Part shown: positions 38,440-49,042 of the stretch, piece after piece | Position numbering within the stretch: position 1 is the stretch's first letter | Layout of the letters: the number at the start of each line of letters is the position of its first letter | Source: Rheinheimera tangshanensis | Lineage (GTDB): Bacteria; Pseudomonadota; Gammaproteobacteria; Enterobacterales; Alteromonadaceae | DNA: 64,000 nt | Reading direction: 5' to 3' | Assembly: GCF_014645135.1 (NCBI RefSeq) | Contig: NZ_BMLH01000001.1 | Location: 372,001-436,000, forward strand | Notes under the pieces: model-generated | Seen by the model: only the letters and a program-made list of their open reading frames with translations | What the model was told of the DNA's origin: nothing | Databases searched by the model: none | Translations under genes and position numbers: made by a program

Positions 38440-39034
38440 TCTCGTACAGCAGGTTAAAATATCCTTTGATTGGAATGCATTGATAAGGGCGATCGGAGAG
38501 TAAAACTTCGAGGTCTGGCTGACACTCAGGCTGAGATAAATTGATCCAGATAGTACCTTTTTGCTGCAGTAGTGTTTGCATGGCCTGCTGCCAGCCTTCA
38601 AAGAGCGGGTAAATATCCCAAAACACAAAAGGCCATTGCTGCTGATTCGACTGCAGAAAATCTTGTGCAGCTAAGCTCAGCAGCTGTTCTTTACCTTTTA
38701 GACAAAAGAAACGTTGATAAGCATCTATCACTTCATGACTTAGTTCTATGGTCAGCAAATGAGTATTGGGCAGCACAGTGGTCATAAAACGATTGATATC
38801 ACCACCTCCCAAGCCCAGCTGCAATACTGCATCAGGCTTAAGTCGCTGTAACGAATACAGAACAGGCTCCAGATGAGCGGACAGTGTTGCTGCAGGTGCC
38901 AACTGGTTCATTTTACTTTGCATGATGCCGTCAAGATACAAGCATAAAAACGGGCCTTCTTCTGTCAGTTCTAATCTGGGCGGACCAGACTTAAACCAGA
39001 CTAACTGTTGTATAACCTCAGCTTTTTGCTCCAC
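38417..39034 (-). CDS. Spermidine-synthase-like / class I methyltransferase-fold protein
   Basis: 205 residues. [20 protein letters not shown] matches the glycine-rich nucleotide loop of spermidine synthases and SAM methyltransferases, followed by [18 protein letters not shown] (motif with acidic residue) and [11 protein letters not shown]. Length is short for a spermidine synthase, and the catalytic Asp of that family is not obvious, so it may bind SAM or a related ligand without making polyamines. GTG start with GAGGG 5 bases upstream. It diverges from the yiiD-like gene. Confidence 0.72.
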   Translation of the reverse strand: MEQKAEVIQQLVWFKSGPPRLELTEEGPFLCLYLDGIMQSKMNQLAPAATLSAHLEPVLYSLQRLKPDAVLQLGLGGGDINRFMTTVLPNTHLLTIELSHEVIDAYQRFFCLKGKEQLLSLAAQDFLQSNQQQWPFVFWDIYPLFEGWQQAMQTLLQQKGTIWINLSQPECQPDLEVLLSDRPYQCIPIKGYFNLLYEIKPLTEK

Positions 39035-39069
39035 AATACCCTCAAATCAACAGACGACAGGACGCAGAT

Positions 39070-39975
39070 GTGAACTGGCAGCTTAGCGCCCCACAAACCG
39101 AAGCTCAATGGTTAGCTTATTATCAATTACGCTGGCAAGTGCTTCGAGCGCCTTGGGATCAACCTAAAGGTTCTGAACAGGATGAGTTGGAAGCACACTC
39201 TTTTCACCGTATGGTCTGCACTGAAGATGGTGAAGTTGTTGCTGTTGGTCGTTTGCATAAGGTCGATGAACACACTGCTCAGGTGCGTTACATGGCCGTG
39301 TCTGATCAATGGCAGGGCCATGGTTTAGGCGCTATGGTGCTGCAGCAACTGGAGCAAGTAGCGCTGGAGCAGGGCATGCAACGTATCATCTTAAATGCAC
39401 GTGATACTGCTGCTGGTTTTTACCAAAAGGCAGGGTATAGCTACCTCGAACCTGCCAATGCGTTGTTTGGTATTGCGCATCATCGTTATGTCAAAACTCT
39501 GGCTTTTTCTACATCAGCAGTGGTGTTGCAGCAATGGCAAGCAGAGCTACAGCAGACTTTTTGGCAGACCATTCCACTCTCTGCTTATATGCAGTTAAAA
39601 GTACAGTCAGTGAACAGGCAACAGCTGGTCTGTACTGCACCTTTAGCCCCGAATATCAATCTGCATCAGACCATGTTTGCCGGCAGTATTTATACCCTGG
39701 GTACTTTAACAGGCTGGGGTATGGTCTGGTTATTGTTAAAAGATCAACAACTGGACGGGGATATAGTGCTGGCTGATGGCCATATCCGTTATCTCAAACC
39801 TGTGGCGGGGCAGGCTGAAGGACGCTGCTTGCGTCATCAGCACCACCCCGATTTTTCTGCTTTAGCACAACAACGAAAGGCCAAACTGGATGTTAAGGTC
39901 GGGATTTTTTGTGACGATAACCAAGTCGCTGTATTTGAAGGTTGTTTCGCTGTGTTACCAAAAAAAGCGCCTTAG
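39070..39975 (+). CDS. yiiD: GNAT acetyltransferase fused to YiiD-type thioesterase domain
   Basis: 301 residues. Residues about 1-145 are a GNAT domain (VRYMAVSDQWQGHGLGAMVL with the acetyl-CoA loop, ARDTAAGFYQKAGY). Residues about 150-300 are a hot-dog YiiD C-terminal domain (APLAPNINLHQTMFAGSIYTLGTLTGWG, a thioesterase-like fold). E. coli YiiD has the same architecture and neighbours dtd and yihY; it has been linked to fatty-acid initiation. GTG start at 39070; ATG at 39068 is out of frame. Confidence 0.85.
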   Translation: MNWQLSAPQTEAQWLAYYQLRWQVLRAPWDQPKGSEQDELEAHSFHRMVCTEDGEVVAVGRLHKVDEHTAQVRYMAVSDQWQGHGLGAMVLQQLEQVALEQGMQRIILNARDTAAGFYQKAGYSYLEPANALFGIAHHRYVKTLAFSTSAVVLQQWQAELQQTFWQTIPLSAYMQLKVQSVNRQQLVCTAPLAPNINLHQTMFAGSIYTLGTLTGWGMVWLLLKDQQLDGDIVLADGHIRYLKPVAGQAEGRCLRHQHHPDFSALAQQRKAKLDVKVGIFCDDNQVAVFEGCFAVLPKKAP

Positions 39976-40001
39976 GGGCGCGGTTTATCCGCGCCCGTCT
40001 C
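39974..40001. repeat. 28-nt GGGGCG hairpin repeat (copy 3)
   Basis: AGGGGCGCGG, loop TTTAT, CCGCGCCCGTCTC. It overlaps the last bases of the yiiD-like stop. The inner stem has changed on both sides compared with copies 1 and 2. Confidence 0.78.
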
Positions 40002-40009
40002 AAATTCCA

Positions 40010-40325
40010 ATTCAATGCGGAGCGAAAACACCAAGCCAACAAAGCAGCAGCTTTAAATACGCAAGTCTCAGATTTAACCAAAGTAGTTGAAGTTGCGGCG
40101 AGGCGGCAAGTGGTCGAGAGCCCGGGAGTATAGTTGTCTATGTGACCGGGTCGAGAACATGAAGCCAACAACGCAGCAGCTTTAAATACGCGAGTCTCAG
40201 ATTTAACCAAAGTAGTTGAAGTTGCGGCGAGGCGGCAAGTGGTCGAGAGCCCGGGAGCATAGTTGTCTATGTGACCGGGTCGAGAACATGAAGCCAACAA
40301 AGCAGCAGCTTTAAATACGCAGGTT
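40010..40325. repeat. Tandem array of a diverged TACCC-type repeat, 129-bp period
   Basis: The unit from AGTCTCAGATTTAACC (40064) recurs at 40193, exactly 129 bp later, with only a few changes; partial units flank both sides. It contains AAAGTAGTTGAAGTTGCGGC and GAGCCCGGGAG-ATAGTTGTCTATG, recognisable as a diverged form of the repeats at 10321 and 63109. It fills the gap between the yiiD-like gene and the 40419 gene; no gene is seen in it. Confidence 0.85.
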
Positions 40326-40370
40326 AAACAGATATAAAGCAAATATCAGGGTTATTTCAGGTAAAAAGCT

Positions 40371-40407
40371 CTGACAAATTTGATACTGCAACTATCAAAT
40401 CTGTCAG
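40371..40407 (+). promoter_or_regulatory. Inverted repeat overlapping a ribosome binding site
   Basis: CTGACAAATTTGATA (40371-40385) and TATCAAATCTGTCAG (40393-40407) match at 14 of 15 positions, leaving a seven-base loop. The right arm runs into the AGGAG ribosome binding site of the gene at 40419, so an RNA hairpin could limit its translation; it could equally be an operator. Confidence 0.55.
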
Positions 40408-40418
40408 GAGAGTCTGTG

Positions 40419-41036
40419 ATGAATAACAAATGGTTGATCAGCTCATGTATTGCGACAGCCGCAGGAATAGTTGCAGGGGCAACCTACCTGTTGTTTTCTG
40501 AATATTCAGTTTTATCTGGCGGTCAAAGTTGGGTGTTAAGTGCCACTTGGTCCAGTGTCATGTTGTGGCTCTTTGTCTCCATGTTTCTGCTGGCGTTGTT
40601 GTTTAATATTCTGGCCTTTCTGGAACTGGAACGTCAGGAAGAAGTGCTGAATCCTATGTGGTGGCCACAAGGCACTAAGCTTGGGCGACAACAGCAACAG
40701 TTCAAAGAAAATACTCAGCATTTATTGCAGTTTTTTGGCCGTGAAATGGAATCGGTAGAAGACTGTGATTCTCACTTCTTAGTTCGCCGTCAGCAGCAGG
40801 CTTTGTTGCTTTATATCCAACCTGAATTGGATCAGGCTTTAACTGTAGCCCAGGTTCGTTCTGTATTTCAGCAAATGTTATCGCTCAATTGTCAGCGTGG
40901 CTTAATTGTCTGCTATCAGAAAATTAATAGCCAGGTGCGTCTGTTTGCAGCTGAAGCGGGCATCGAACTTTTTGACCAACAACGACTGAAAAAATACATC
41001 AATGCTGAAAATTTTAGTCAATTAGCGCTGATATAA
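40419..41036 (+). CDS. Membrane protein with restriction-endonuclease-like C-terminal domain (putative)
   Basis: 205 residues. Two membrane helices (WLISSCIATAAGIVAGATYLLF and MLWLFVSMFLLALLFNILAF) then a cytoplasmic domain. Its end, LYIQPELDQALTVAQVRSVFQQM followed by CQRGLIVCYQ and VRLFAAEAGIELFDQQRLKKYI, resembles the tail of Mrr/RecB-type nuclease folds (helix, strand, 'A-x-x-x-G-I-E-L-x-D'). The usual D-(E/Q)-x-K catalytic motif is not clear, so it may be inactive. Family assignment is tentative. ATG 40419 has AGGAGAG upstream. Confidence 0.6.
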   Translation: MNNKWLISSCIATAAGIVAGATYLLFSEYSVLSGGQSWVLSATWSSVMLWLFVSMFLLALLFNILAFLELERQEEVLNPMWWPQGTKLGRQQQQFKENTQHLLQFFGREMESVEDCDSHFLVRRQQQALLLYIQPELDQALTVAQVRSVFQQMLSLNCQRGLIVCYQKINSQVRLFAAEAGIELFDQQRLKKYINAENFSQLALI

Positions 41037-41159
41037 GGCTGATGTAAAGCTATATAAAGCTTTCGTCATGTTTTTATCGCCAAATTTGTCATGATGATCA
41101 AGCGTTTACGAATGTTAGACATGGAACGAACAAAGATAACGGATTACACACTTCCTGCC

Positions 41160-41187
41160 TGGCCAGACACTGTCTGGCCATTTTTTT
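41160..41187 (+). terminator. Rho-independent terminator
   Basis: TGGCCAGAC (41160-41168) and GTCTGGCCA (41172-41180) form a tight stem followed by seven T. It is 120 bp after the 40419 gene. The rest of 41037-41448 shows no convincing gene. Confidence 0.92.
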
Positions 41188-41396
41188 AACCTCCACACTG
41201 AGCTGTCCTGAGTTTTATTCTGCATCCCTGAGAGAGTTTAAATACAGCTGCAAAGAGCTACTTTTACCAAGGGCTTCGCTTTATACACCTACTGGGTTTG
41301 GTGCCGCGTTACTCCAATCTGTATTACAAAAGAAGCTGCTAAAACCCCCGCGGACTAAAAGGGAGCTGATCGTGCCTGATGGACGATAACTTGTGA

Positions 41397-41424
41397 TAAA
41401 AAAGCCAGAGCAATGGCTCTGGCT
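41397..41424 (-). terminator. Terminator after the MCP gene
   Basis: AGCCAGAGC (41403-41411) and GCTCTGGCT (41416-41424); minus-strand transcript continues into TTTTTTAT. Confidence 0.92.
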
Positions 41425-41448
41425 GATGGCTGTGCTAAGAGGCGCGAC

Positions 41449-43476
41449 TTAATGCAACTTGAAGCTACGCACTGCATTTTCCAGTGTGCCTGCAGCTGTC
41501 GCGACCTGAGCGCTTTGTTCTAAAGTTGAGGTAGCGCGTTCAGTACTTTGTTCTGCTAACTCCACCATACTGTGCATGCTCTGCTCTATCGCAGTACCAA
41601 GCTGCAATTGGCTGGATGTTGTAGTGGCTATGTTATCGCTGATCTGATGCATGGCTTCGATAGCATGGTTAATTTCAGCCAAAGCTGTCATTAGCTGGCC
41701 ATTTTGCGCCACACAGTTATTGGCATCGGTCTGGCCTTTTTCGATAGATTTTACCGCATGCATACTTTGTTGTTGCAAACTGCCAATCATGGTGCGGATT
41801 TCATCTGTCGCTTGCTGACTTCGTACAGCTAAAGAACGGACTTCATCTGCGACTACAGCAAAACCCCGACCCTGTTCACCTGCTCTGGCAGCTTCTATAG
41901 CAGCGTTTAATGCCAGCAGGTTGGTCTGTTCGGCGATGCCACGAATGGTGGTCAGAATGCCACCTATGTTGTTTGATTCAGTGTTCACAGCCTGCATGGT
42001 CGTGCTGGTATCATTCAGTTGTTGCGCCAACTCCTGGATCAGGCTGTTATTGGCGGCTGAGACCTGATCAATTTGCTGGCTTTGCGTCAGAGCTTGCTGC
42101 ATTTGTTGCTGCGCCATATCCGCCTGTTCAGCAATCTGATGGGTATTGGTTGCCAATTGATGGGTAATACCGTTTACCTCTGCCACCTGATGATGTTGGG
42201 TACTTAAAGCCTGATGAATAGCACTGACTTCCTGACTGGATAAACGGGCACTCTGATTGAGCTCCAATACGCCTTGCTGAATTTGCTCAATCAGTTGTCG
42301 CAGGGCTTTGATCAGTGTGTTGACATTGGCGGATAATTCACCAAATTCGTCGTCTGAATTAATGCTCAGCTCTCGGCTTAAATCGCCTTTTGCGATTTGA
42401 TCCAGCACTCTGTTGATACCGGCTAAAGGCGTGATCATGGCTTTAATCGTCAGATAAGCAGCACCTATCGCCAGCCCCACCAGCACAATCAGCATGATGA
42501 CCGCTCTTATGGTGCCTGAGTTTAAGGCTGAGGATAAATCCTGCTGCAGAGAGTTAAACTGACTGTCCGCCTGGCCAATCATTTGATCCAATGCAGCCAC
42601 AGCCTGTGTGACTTGTTGTTCAGACAACTCCAGTTGCTGCCTTGCTGTTTGCAGCTGGCTGACCTGCAGCAACTTAATGCTGACCAGACTATTTTCACTT
42701 TCAATCCTGCTCTTTGCCTGAGCGAGCTGTGCCAGGAAATCCTGCCACAAATCATCAGCTCCCACTTGCTTCACTATATTGGCAATGTAATCCAGGTTGC
42801 TTTGCATATCACTAAAAGCAAACTCCAGATTCTCCTGGCTGCTGGCAAGTTGCGCCGGATCGGTCATGGCTGCGATTTCGCGCACAGTTTTCATCAAACC
42901 TAACAACTGACCATCCACCCGGCCTGCAGCACCTTCCAATAAGGCCATTTGTGCACTTTTGCCAGGAGCTTCTAAAAATGAAATATCAACCAGTGTGGCG
43001 CCAGCAGCATCGATCAGATTTTCTAACTCTTTCAGCTCTGCCGCCGCTTTATCTGCCAAAGCTATCGCTTCTAAACGCGATGTAAACAGTTGTTCTACAG
43101 CTTGTTGATAGGCTAAAGAGGTTTGTTGAGCTTCAGCTAAAGGTTTTTGCAGAACAGGCTCTTTTGCAACTAAAGGGGCCAGACTGGTCATTTTGCTACG
43201 GTAAACGTCTGACGTCTGGATAAATTCGTTTTGGTATGCGGTAATTTTGGTCGCATCTTCGGCGGTATAACCCAAAGCAGATAACTTCGCTAGTTTAAGG
43301 AGCTGAATTTGCGCCATATTGCTTTGTTGTTGCACCGGCACTGCGGTTTCATTCATCTGGCTGCTGGTGCTATTCACTACAGCGAAACTCCAGAGTGACG
43401 ATAAGCTGGCGACTAATAGCAGCAAGGCAATAAAGCCAAAGCCCAGATAAATTTTATGTGCGACACGAAGTTTCAT
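41449..43476 (-). CDS. Methyl-accepting chemotaxis protein with long periplasmic sensor
   Basis: 675 residues starting [14 protein letters not shown] (an in-frame TTG two codons earlier is less likely). First membrane helix at about 10-32, a roughly 290-residue all-helical periplasmic region (HBM-like length), second helix near 325-347, HAMP ([23 protein letters not shown]), then the signalling domain with the hairpin tip [38 protein letters not shown]. No CheR-docking pentapeptide at the C-terminus (ends RSFKLH). Ligand unknown. Single-gene unit with its own terminator. Confidence 0.92.
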   Translation of the reverse strand: MKLRVAHKIYLGFGFIALLLLVASLSSLWSFAVVNSTSSQMNETAVPVQQQSNMAQIQLLKLAKLSALGYTAEDATKITAYQNEFIQTSDVYRSKMTSLAPLVAKEPVLQKPLAEAQQTSLAYQQAVEQLFTSRLEAIALADKAAAELKELENLIDAAGATLVDISFLEAPGKSAQMALLEGAAGRVDGQLLGLMKTVREIAAMTDPAQLASSQENLEFAFSDMQSNLDYIANIVKQVGADDLWQDFLAQLAQAKSRIESENSLVSIKLLQVSQLQTARQQLELSEQQVTQAVAALDQMIGQADSQFNSLQQDLSSALNSGTIRAVIMLIVLVGLAIGAAYLTIKAMITPLAGINRVLDQIAKGDLSRELSINSDDEFGELSANVNTLIKALRQLIEQIQQGVLELNQSARLSSQEVSAIHQALSTQHHQVAEVNGITHQLATNTHQIAEQADMAQQQMQQALTQSQQIDQVSAANNSLIQELAQQLNDTSTTMQAVNTESNNIGGILTTIRGIAEQTNLLALNAAIEAARAGEQGRGFAVVADEVRSLAVRSQQATDEIRTMIGSLQQQSMHAVKSIEKGQTDANNCVAQNGQLMTALAEINHAIEAMHQISDNIATTTSSQLQLGTAIEQSMHSMVELAEQSTERATSTLEQSAQVATAAGTLENAVRSFKLH

Positions 43477-43606
43477 AGACAAATTCCAACTGCTGTTATG
43501 GTTTTAGTATTGGTTAGAAAAAAGGCAAAAGATAATGGAAGGCTGAAACTAACAAAGTTTTTTTAACTGGTCTAGCCAGATTGGTGCAAATTTAGTTTTT
43601 TCTTAT

Positions 43607-43635
43607 AAAAAAAGAGCACCATTTCGGTGCTCTTT
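43607..43635 (-). terminator. Terminator of the hutC-hutU-hutH unit
   Basis: AAAGAGCACC (43611-43620) pairs with GGTGCTCTTT (43626-43635); on the minus strand a run of T follows. It is about 28 bp beyond the hutH stop. Confidence 0.92.
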
Positions 43636-43662
43636 GTTAGAAAGTGTAATTAAACTAATGGT

Positions 43663-45198
43663 TTAAAAACTGCTTAATAAATTAGCCGGTAATAAAGAAT
43701 TTAAACGGCCATGACGTAACAGTTCAGCTGCTTTTTCGATATCAGGTGCAAAGTAGCGATCGACATCATAAAAGCTGACTTCTTTACGTAGCAGAGCCTT
43801 TGCCTGTTCCACGGCTGCAGCACCTTTAAGTGGCGCACGGAAGTCCATACCCTGAGCTGCTGCCAGATATTCAACTGCCAATACGCCTAAGGTATTTTCA
43901 GCCATATCTGCTAAACGACGGGCAGCAAAAGTGGCCATGGATACATGGTCTTCCTGATTGGCTGAGGTAGGTAAGCTGTCGACAGAAGCCGGATGTGCCA
44001 GAGATTTATTCTCTGAAGCTAAAGCTGCAGCTGTGACCTGAGCAATCATAAAGCCGCTGTTTACACCGCCGTTATTCACTAAAAAGGCCGGTAACTTGCT
44101 TAGATGCGAGTCGATTAAAAGCGCCATACGGCGCTCAGAAATAGAGCCAATTTCAGCAATAGCCAAAGCCAGATTATCGGCCGCCATAGCGACAGGCTCG
44201 GCGTGGAAGTTCCCACCAGAGATAATGTCATCTTCAGCTGCAAACACCAGCGGGTTGTCTGTCACGCCATTGGCTTCGACTAACAATACTGAAGCAGCAA
44301 AGCGGATTTGGGCTAAACAGGCACCCATTACCTGAGGCTGGCAGCGTAAGCTGTATGGGTCTTGTACTTTTTCACAGTCGATATGTGATTCGGCAATCTC
44401 TGAGCTTTCACCTAATAAATGACGGTAAATCAGCGCGGCATCTATCTGACCTTGCTGACCACGCACTGCATGAATGCGGGCATCAAAAGGTGAACGGCTA
44501 CCCATAGCGGCTTCCACACTCATAGCGCCAATCACAGAACCTGCGGCATATAAGTCTTCTGCACGGAATAAACCTTCCAGCGCAAAAGCAGTGGATGCCT
44601 GAGTACCGTTTAATAAAGCCAAACCTTCTTTAGCCGCTAAAGTAATAGGCGCTAAACCCGCTATGGCTAAGCCTTCTTTGGCGGAGTAAATCTGACCCGC
44701 GATGCATACTTCGCCTTCACCAATTAAAGGCAACACCATATGAGATAAAGGTGCTAAATCGCCTGATGCGCCGACTGAACCTTTTTTCGGAATACAAGGA
44801 TAGACACCTGCATTGACCAGTTGGATCAGCGCGTTGATCACCAGTGGGCGCACGCCTGAATAACCGCGGGCTAAGGAGTTAATTTTCAACACCATCATCA
44901 AACGTACTGTGCTGTCGTCCATCAGGTCGCCAAAACCCGCAGCGTGCGATAAAACGATAGAACGTTGCAGCGTTTCCAGTTTGTCTTTTTCAATTTTGGT
45001 ATTGGCCAATAAACCAAAACCAGTATTGATGCCATACACAGTGCGGTTTTCCGCAACAATTTTTGCCACAGTAGCAGCGGATGCTTCAATAGCTGGTAAA
45101 GCGGCCGGGTCTAACGTCAGAGTCACAGCATGTTGTTGTACCTGACGCAGTTGCGCCAATGTGAGTTCACCCGGAGTGATGGTTAAAGCGTAAGTCAT
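43663..45198 (-). CDS. hutH: Histidine ammonia-lyase
   Basis: Removes ammonia from histidine to give urocanate, the first step of histidine breakdown. 511 residues. The MIO cofactor forms from Ala-Ser-Gly in [14 protein letters not shown] (residues about 144-146). Further motifs: YGINTGFG and [10 protein letters not shown] 45198 follows AAGGA; an upstream in-frame start at 45243 would overlap the hutU end. The gap to hutU is 16 bases. Confidence 0.98.
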   Translation of the reverse strand: MTYALTITPGELTLAQLRQVQQHAVTLTLDPAALPAIEASAATVAKIVAENRTVYGINTGFGLLANTKIEKDKLETLQRSIVLSHAAGFGDLMDDSTVRLMMVLKINSLARGYSGVRPLVINALIQLVNAGVYPCIPKKGSVGASGDLAPLSHMVLPLIGEGEVCIAGQIYSAKEGLAIAGLAPITLAAKEGLALLNGTQASTAFALEGLFRAEDLYAAGSVIGAMSVEAAMGSRSPFDARIHAVRGQQGQIDAALIYRHLLGESSEIAESHIDCEKVQDPYSLRCQPQVMGACLAQIRFAASVLLVEANGVTDNPLVFAAEDDIISGGNFHAEPVAMAADNLALAIAEIGSISERRMALLIDSHLSKLPAFLVNNGGVNSGFMIAQVTAAALASENKSLAHPASVDSLPTSANQEDHVSMATFAARRLADMAENTLGVLAVEYLAAAQGMDFRAPLKGAAAVEQAKALLRKEVSFYDVDRYFAPDIEKAAELLRHGRLNSLLPANLLSSF

Positions 45199-45214
45199 GT
45201 TTTTATCCTTCAAA

Positions 45215-46891
45215 TTAATTCTGGTTAACCATCGGCAGATCAAGGCCTTGTTCGCGGGCGCAATTTTTCGCTATGTCATAACCAGCATCGGCATGACGCA
45301 TCACGCCAGTGCCTGGGTCATTCCACAGTACGCGGCCTAAACGACGTGCTGCGGCCTCTGTACCGTCGGCTAAAATCACCACACCAGAATGTTGGCTGTA
45401 GCCCATACCTACGCCACCACCATGATGCAAGGACACCCAGGTTGCGCCGCCTGCTGTATTGAGCAGAGCATTTAATAATGGCCAGTCAGATACGGCGTCT
45501 GAGCCATCCAGCATGGCTTCGGTTTCACGGTTTGGACTGGCGACAGAGCCTGAATCCAAATGGTCACGACCAATGATAATAGGCGCTTTTAATTCGCCGT
45601 TTTTCACCATTTCGTTAAATGCCAACGCAATGCGGGCGCGGTCTTTTAAACCAATCCAGCAAATGCGAGCTGGTAAACCCTGGAATTTAATACGTTCACG
45701 CGCCATATCCAACCAGCGGTGTAAATGTGGATTGTCCGGGATCAGTTCTTTGACTTTAGCGTCTGTTTTATAGATATCTTCCGGATCACCGGATAACGCC
45801 ACCCAGCGGAATGGACCTATGCCTTCACAAAACAGTGGGCGAATATAAGCGGGCACAAAACCCGGATAATCAAAAGCGTTCGCCACACCCATATCAAGCG
45901 CCATCTGGCGGATATTGTTGCCGTAATCCACAGCCACAGCGCCTTTGGTTTGCATATCCAAAGTGGCTTTGACTTGAATGGCCATTGAGGCTTTGGCGGC
46001 TTGTACTACTGCAGTTTCGCTTTCAAGGCGGCGCTCTGCTGCTTGCTGCATAGTCCAGCCTTGTGGCAGGTAACCGTTTAACGGATCGTGCGCAGAAGTT
46101 TGGTCTGTCACTACATCAGGAATAATATTACGAGCGACCAGTTCAGCGAAGATATCAGCTGCATTGCCTAATAAGCCGATAGAAGTGGGTTTACCTGATG
46201 CTTTGGCAGCTTCAAGCTGAGCTAAAGCTTCATCCAGGTTGTAGGCTTTTTGGTCAACATACCCAGTGCGTAAGCGGAAATCGATACGGGACTCGTCGAC
46301 TTCACAGGCAATCATATGAAAACCAGCCATAGTGGCCGCCAATGGCTGAGCGCCACCCATGCCACCTAAACCACCGGTCAGAACCCATTTACCCTTTGGC
46401 TCACCGGCAAAATGTTGTTTGGCGATGGCAACAAAAGTCTCGTAGGTGCCCTGAACTATGCCCTGAGTACCAATGTAGATCCAGGAACCTGCTGTCATTT
46501 GGCCGTACATCATCAGGCCTTGTTTATCCAGCTCGTTAAAATGCTCCCAGTTAGCCCAGTTAGGCACCAAATTCGAGTTGGCCAGTAACACACGAGGCGC
46601 GTCCGGGTGAGTTGGGAATACACCGACGGGTTTACCGCTTTGGATCAATAAGGTCTGGTCGTCGTTTAATCTGTCCAGTACTTCAACAATTTTGTCGTAA
46701 CAAGCCCAATCACGTGCAGCACGGCCTATGCCGCCATATACCACCAAAGAGGTTGGGTGCTCGGCCACTTCAGGGTCGAGGTTATTCATCAACATGCGTT
46801 TGGCAGCTTCGGTCTGCCAGCTCTTGGCGGTAATTTCGCTGCCGCGAGCGGCTCGGATCACACGGCTTGGGTCTAAACGTGGATTGCTCAT
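45215..46891 (-). CDS. hutU: Urocanate hydratase
   Basis: 558 residues. Converts urocanate to imidazolonepropionate using tightly bound [34 protein letters not shown] (NAD loop) and [19 protein letters not shown] with its active-site Cys are typical; [15 protein letters not shown] is near the C-terminus. It lies 12 bases after hutC and 16 before hutH on one transcript. Confidence 0.98.
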   Translation of the reverse strand: MSNPRLDPSRVIRAARGSEITAKSWQTEAAKRMLMNNLDPEVAEHPTSLVVYGGIGRAARDWACYDKIVEVLDRLNDDQTLLIQSGKPVGVFPTHPDAPRVLLANSNLVPNWANWEHFNELDKQGLMMYGQMTAGSWIYIGTQGIVQGTYETFVAIAKQHFAGEPKGKWVLTGGLGGMGGAQPLAATMAGFHMIACEVDESRIDFRLRTGYVDQKAYNLDEALAQLEAAKASGKPTSIGLLGNAADIFAELVARNIIPDVVTDQTSAHDPLNGYLPQGWTMQQAAERRLESETAVVQAAKASMAIQVKATLDMQTKGAVAVDYGNNIRQMALDMGVANAFDYPGFVPAYIRPLFCEGIGPFRWVALSGDPEDIYKTDAKVKELIPDNPHLHRWLDMARERIKFQGLPARICWIGLKDRARIALAFNEMVKNGELKAPIIIGRDHLDSGSVASPNRETEAMLDGSDAVSDWPLLNALLNTAGGATWVSLHHGGGVGMGYSQHSGVVILADGTEAAARRLGRVLWNDPGTGVMRHADAGYDIAKNCAREQGLDLPMVNQN

Positions 46892-46903
46892 AGGGTTATC
46901 TCT

Positions 46904-47629
46904 TTAAGTCTTAGGGTGGATAGTCAGGTGCCCGCCTAAACGATAGCGGCTGCCTGCAGAGGTCAGATAGGCAAAACTGACAGCACCACCCCGACTGAAG
47001 GTGCGGCGTGTCAGGCGTAAACAAGGTTCAGAAGCTGGTATTTTTAAATGCTGACGGGTCAGTTCATCCGGCAATACGGCTTCGACTATATGCTCGGCGT
47101 CTGTCAGTGGCGCCACAGCACTTAAGTATTCATGCGGTGTTTGCAAAACAAAGTCCTGAGCTAAATAGTCCGGCACTTGCTCTGGATTGACATAACGGGC
47201 TTCCAGCTGCAATGGCTGCTGGTTTTCGTAGTGCACAATGAGTGAAAAAAACACCGGCGCATTGCGACTTAAACCTAATGCTGTGGCAACCACACCAGGG
47301 CAAGGTAAGCTGGTCAGTTGCACTAATTCTGCTTTATGAAAATGACCACGGCGCTGAATTTCATCGGCAATATTACGGATTTCCAGCAAAGAAGATTGCG
47401 ACTTAGGTGAGGCGACAAAACTACCAACCCCCTGAGTGCGATACAACACGCCTTGTTCGGTCAGTTCCTGCAAAGCACGACGTGCAGTCATGCGGCTGAC
47501 TGCAAACTGAGTCGCCAGCTCGTTTTCCGATGGAATACGGCTATGCTCAGGCCAGGCCGCAGTTTCGACCTGGCTCAAAATATAATCTTTGATAGTAGCA
47601 AACTTCTTTTGCCCGGAACTGTTATCCAT
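46904..47629 (-). CDS. hutC: Histidine utilization repressor, GntR/HutC family
   Basis: 241 residues. N-terminal GntR winged helix (IKDYILSQVETAAWPEHSRIPSENELATQFAVSRMTARRAL) and a C-terminal UTRA ligand domain (RRGHFHKAELVQLTSLPC to YRLGGHLTIHPKT), which in HutC binds urocanate. ATG 47629 (MDNSSGQKK) is chosen; the longer reading frame upstream would run through the operator. First gene of hutC-hutU-hutH, so it is autoregulated. Confidence 0.93.
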   Translation of the reverse strand: MDNSSGQKKFATIKDYILSQVETAAWPEHSRIPSENELATQFAVSRMTARRALQELTEQGVLYRTQGVGSFVASPKSQSSLLEIRNIADEIQRRGHFHKAELVQLTSLPCPGVVATALGLSRNAPVFFSLIVHYENQQPLQLEARYVNPEQVPDYLAQDFVLQTPHEYLSAVAPLTDAEHIVEAVLPDELTRQHLKIPASEPCLRLTRRTFSRGGAVSFAYLTSAGSRYRLGGHLTIHPKT

Positions 47630-47679
47630 GACTGCTTTAACGCCTGAGTTTGAATGCAAAGAAAAATAGCTGAATTTGG

Positions 47680-47691
47680 TTGTATATACAA
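47680..47691. promoter_or_regulatory. HutC operator
   Basis: The perfect palindrome TTGTATATACAA sits between the divergent hutC and hutI starts. It matches the known HutC/GntR-type core TGTA-x2-TACA. It can control both directions: hutCUH to the left and hutI to the right. Urocanate would release repression. Confidence 0.8.
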
Positions 47692-47755
47692 GTTGATCGG
47701 GTAGAATTAATTTCAGGCCGATAAGAGCAAACCACAAGCCGTGCAGGGGAATAAA

Positions 47756-48991
47756 ATGCAAGTCTTTGATGCAATTTGGATTAATGTCAATTTAGCTACT
47801 ATGACTGATAACGGTCAGCCTTATGGAGCTATTAGTAATGGCGCCCTGGCGGTGAAAGATGGCCGTATCGCCTGGTTGGGTCCTAAAGCAGAATTGCCAG
47901 AAACTGACTTGTTATCAACTCCTTTGTATGATGGCAAAGGCCAGTGGTTATTGCCGGGTTTTATCGACTGCCACACCCATCTGGTGTATGCAGGCAGCCG
48001 CGCTAACGAATTTGAAATGCGCTTAAATGGCGCTACTTATCAGCAAATCGCAGAAGCGGGTGGTGGTATTAAATCCACTGTGGCGGCCACCCGTGCCGCC
48101 AGCCACGAAGAGTTATTTGTGCTGGGTAAGCAGCGCTTAAATGCGCTGTTGAGTCAGAGCGTGACCACTGTTGAAATCAAATCTGGTTATGGCCTGGATT
48201 TGGAAACGGAGCAAAAAATACTCGAAGTCGCAGCAGAGCTTGATCGCACTCATCCAGTTGATATTCAGAAGACCTTTTTAGGCGCTCATGCCTTGCCGGT
48301 GGAGTATGCCGGTCGGCCAGATGAGTATATGCAGTTGGTTGTGGATGAAATGCTACCTGCGCTGCATCAGCAAGGTTTAGTGGATGCCGTCGACGTGTTT
48401 TGTGAAGGCATAGGTTTTTCGGTTGCGCAAAGCCGCTTGTTATTTGAAAAAGCCAAGGCCTTAGGTTTGCCAGTCAAGGCGCATGCTGAGCAGTTATCGC
48501 ATTTAGGTGGTGCGAGTTTAGTGGCTGAATTCAGTGGTTTATCTGCCGATCATATTGAATACCTGCAAGAACAAGACGTGCTGGCGATGAAAGCTGCCGG
48601 CACTGTGGCAGTAGTTTTGCCGGGTGCTTTTTACTTTTTACGTGAAACCAAGCTGCCGCCTTTTGAGCTATTGCGCCAGCATCAGGTGCCTATGGCGATA
48701 TCTACCGACTTAAACCCTGGTACTTCGCCTTTCTGTAATGTGCCTTTAATGCTGAATATGGCCTGTACTTTATTCCGTTTTACGCCAGAAGAAGCTATAG
48801 CAGGAGTGACCCGACACGCTGCCGCAGCTTTAGGCATGGCCGACAGAGGCAGCTTGGCTGTAAGCCAACTGGCTGATTTTGGTCTGTATCAAATCAGTCA
48901 GCCAGCAGAGTTGTGTTATCAGTTTGGTGTGAATAGCTTAACTCAACTGGTCAAGGGCGGGCGCGAAGTCAATTTGCGTGGACTGGGCTAA
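47756..48991 (+). CDS. hutI: Imidazolonepropionase
   Basis: 411 residues, amidohydrolase fold. Opens the imidazolone ring to formiminoglutamate. [16 protein letters not shown] provides the HxH metal ligands, [15 protein letters not shown] and GAHALPVEY follow, [12 protein letters not shown] has another metal His, and [16 protein letters not shown] the catalytic Asp. AGGGGA precedes ATG 47756. Divergent from hutC across the operator. Confidence 0.97.
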   Translation: MQVFDAIWINVNLATMTDNGQPYGAISNGALAVKDGRIAWLGPKAELPETDLLSTPLYDGKGQWLLPGFIDCHTHLVYAGSRANEFEMRLNGATYQQIAEAGGGIKSTVAATRAASHEELFVLGKQRLNALLSQSVTTVEIKSGYGLDLETEQKILEVAAELDRTHPVDIQKTFLGAHALPVEYAGRPDEYMQLVVDEMLPALHQQGLVDAVDVFCEGIGFSVAQSRLLFEKAKALGLPVKAHAEQLSHLGGASLVAEFSGLSADHIEYLQEQDVLAMKAAGTVAVVLPGAFYFLRETKLPPFELLRQHQVPMAISTDLNPGTSPFCNVPLMLNMACTLFRFTPEEAIAGVTRHAAAALGMADRGSLAVSQLADFGLYQISQPAELCYQFGVNSLTQLVKGGREVNLRGLG

Positions 48992-49042
48992 CTTTACAAG
49001 GCAGGAAAACAGAGTAATCTTAAGATCTTATTGATCTTTTGA

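Noticed and set aside
38417-39034. Annotating this gene as spermidine synthase (speE)
   Set aside because: Only the glycine-rich loop and following acidic motif fit; length is short and the catalytic Asp pattern is not evident, so only the fold is claimed.
40010-40325. Possible CRISPR array
   Set aside because: The 129-bp period is a near-identical whole unit with no short repeat and unique spacer pattern; it is a tandem intergenic repeat.
39893-40342. Minus-strand ORF with repeated peptide segments
   Set aside because: The peptide repetition merely reflects the 129-bp DNA repeat and the frame overlaps the yiiD-like gene.
41121-41189. A 22-codon ORF beginning MERTKITDYTLP, after the 40419 gene
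   Set aside because: It runs straight through the terminator stem and T-run, has no good ribosome binding site, and its last codons are just the stem and T-run.
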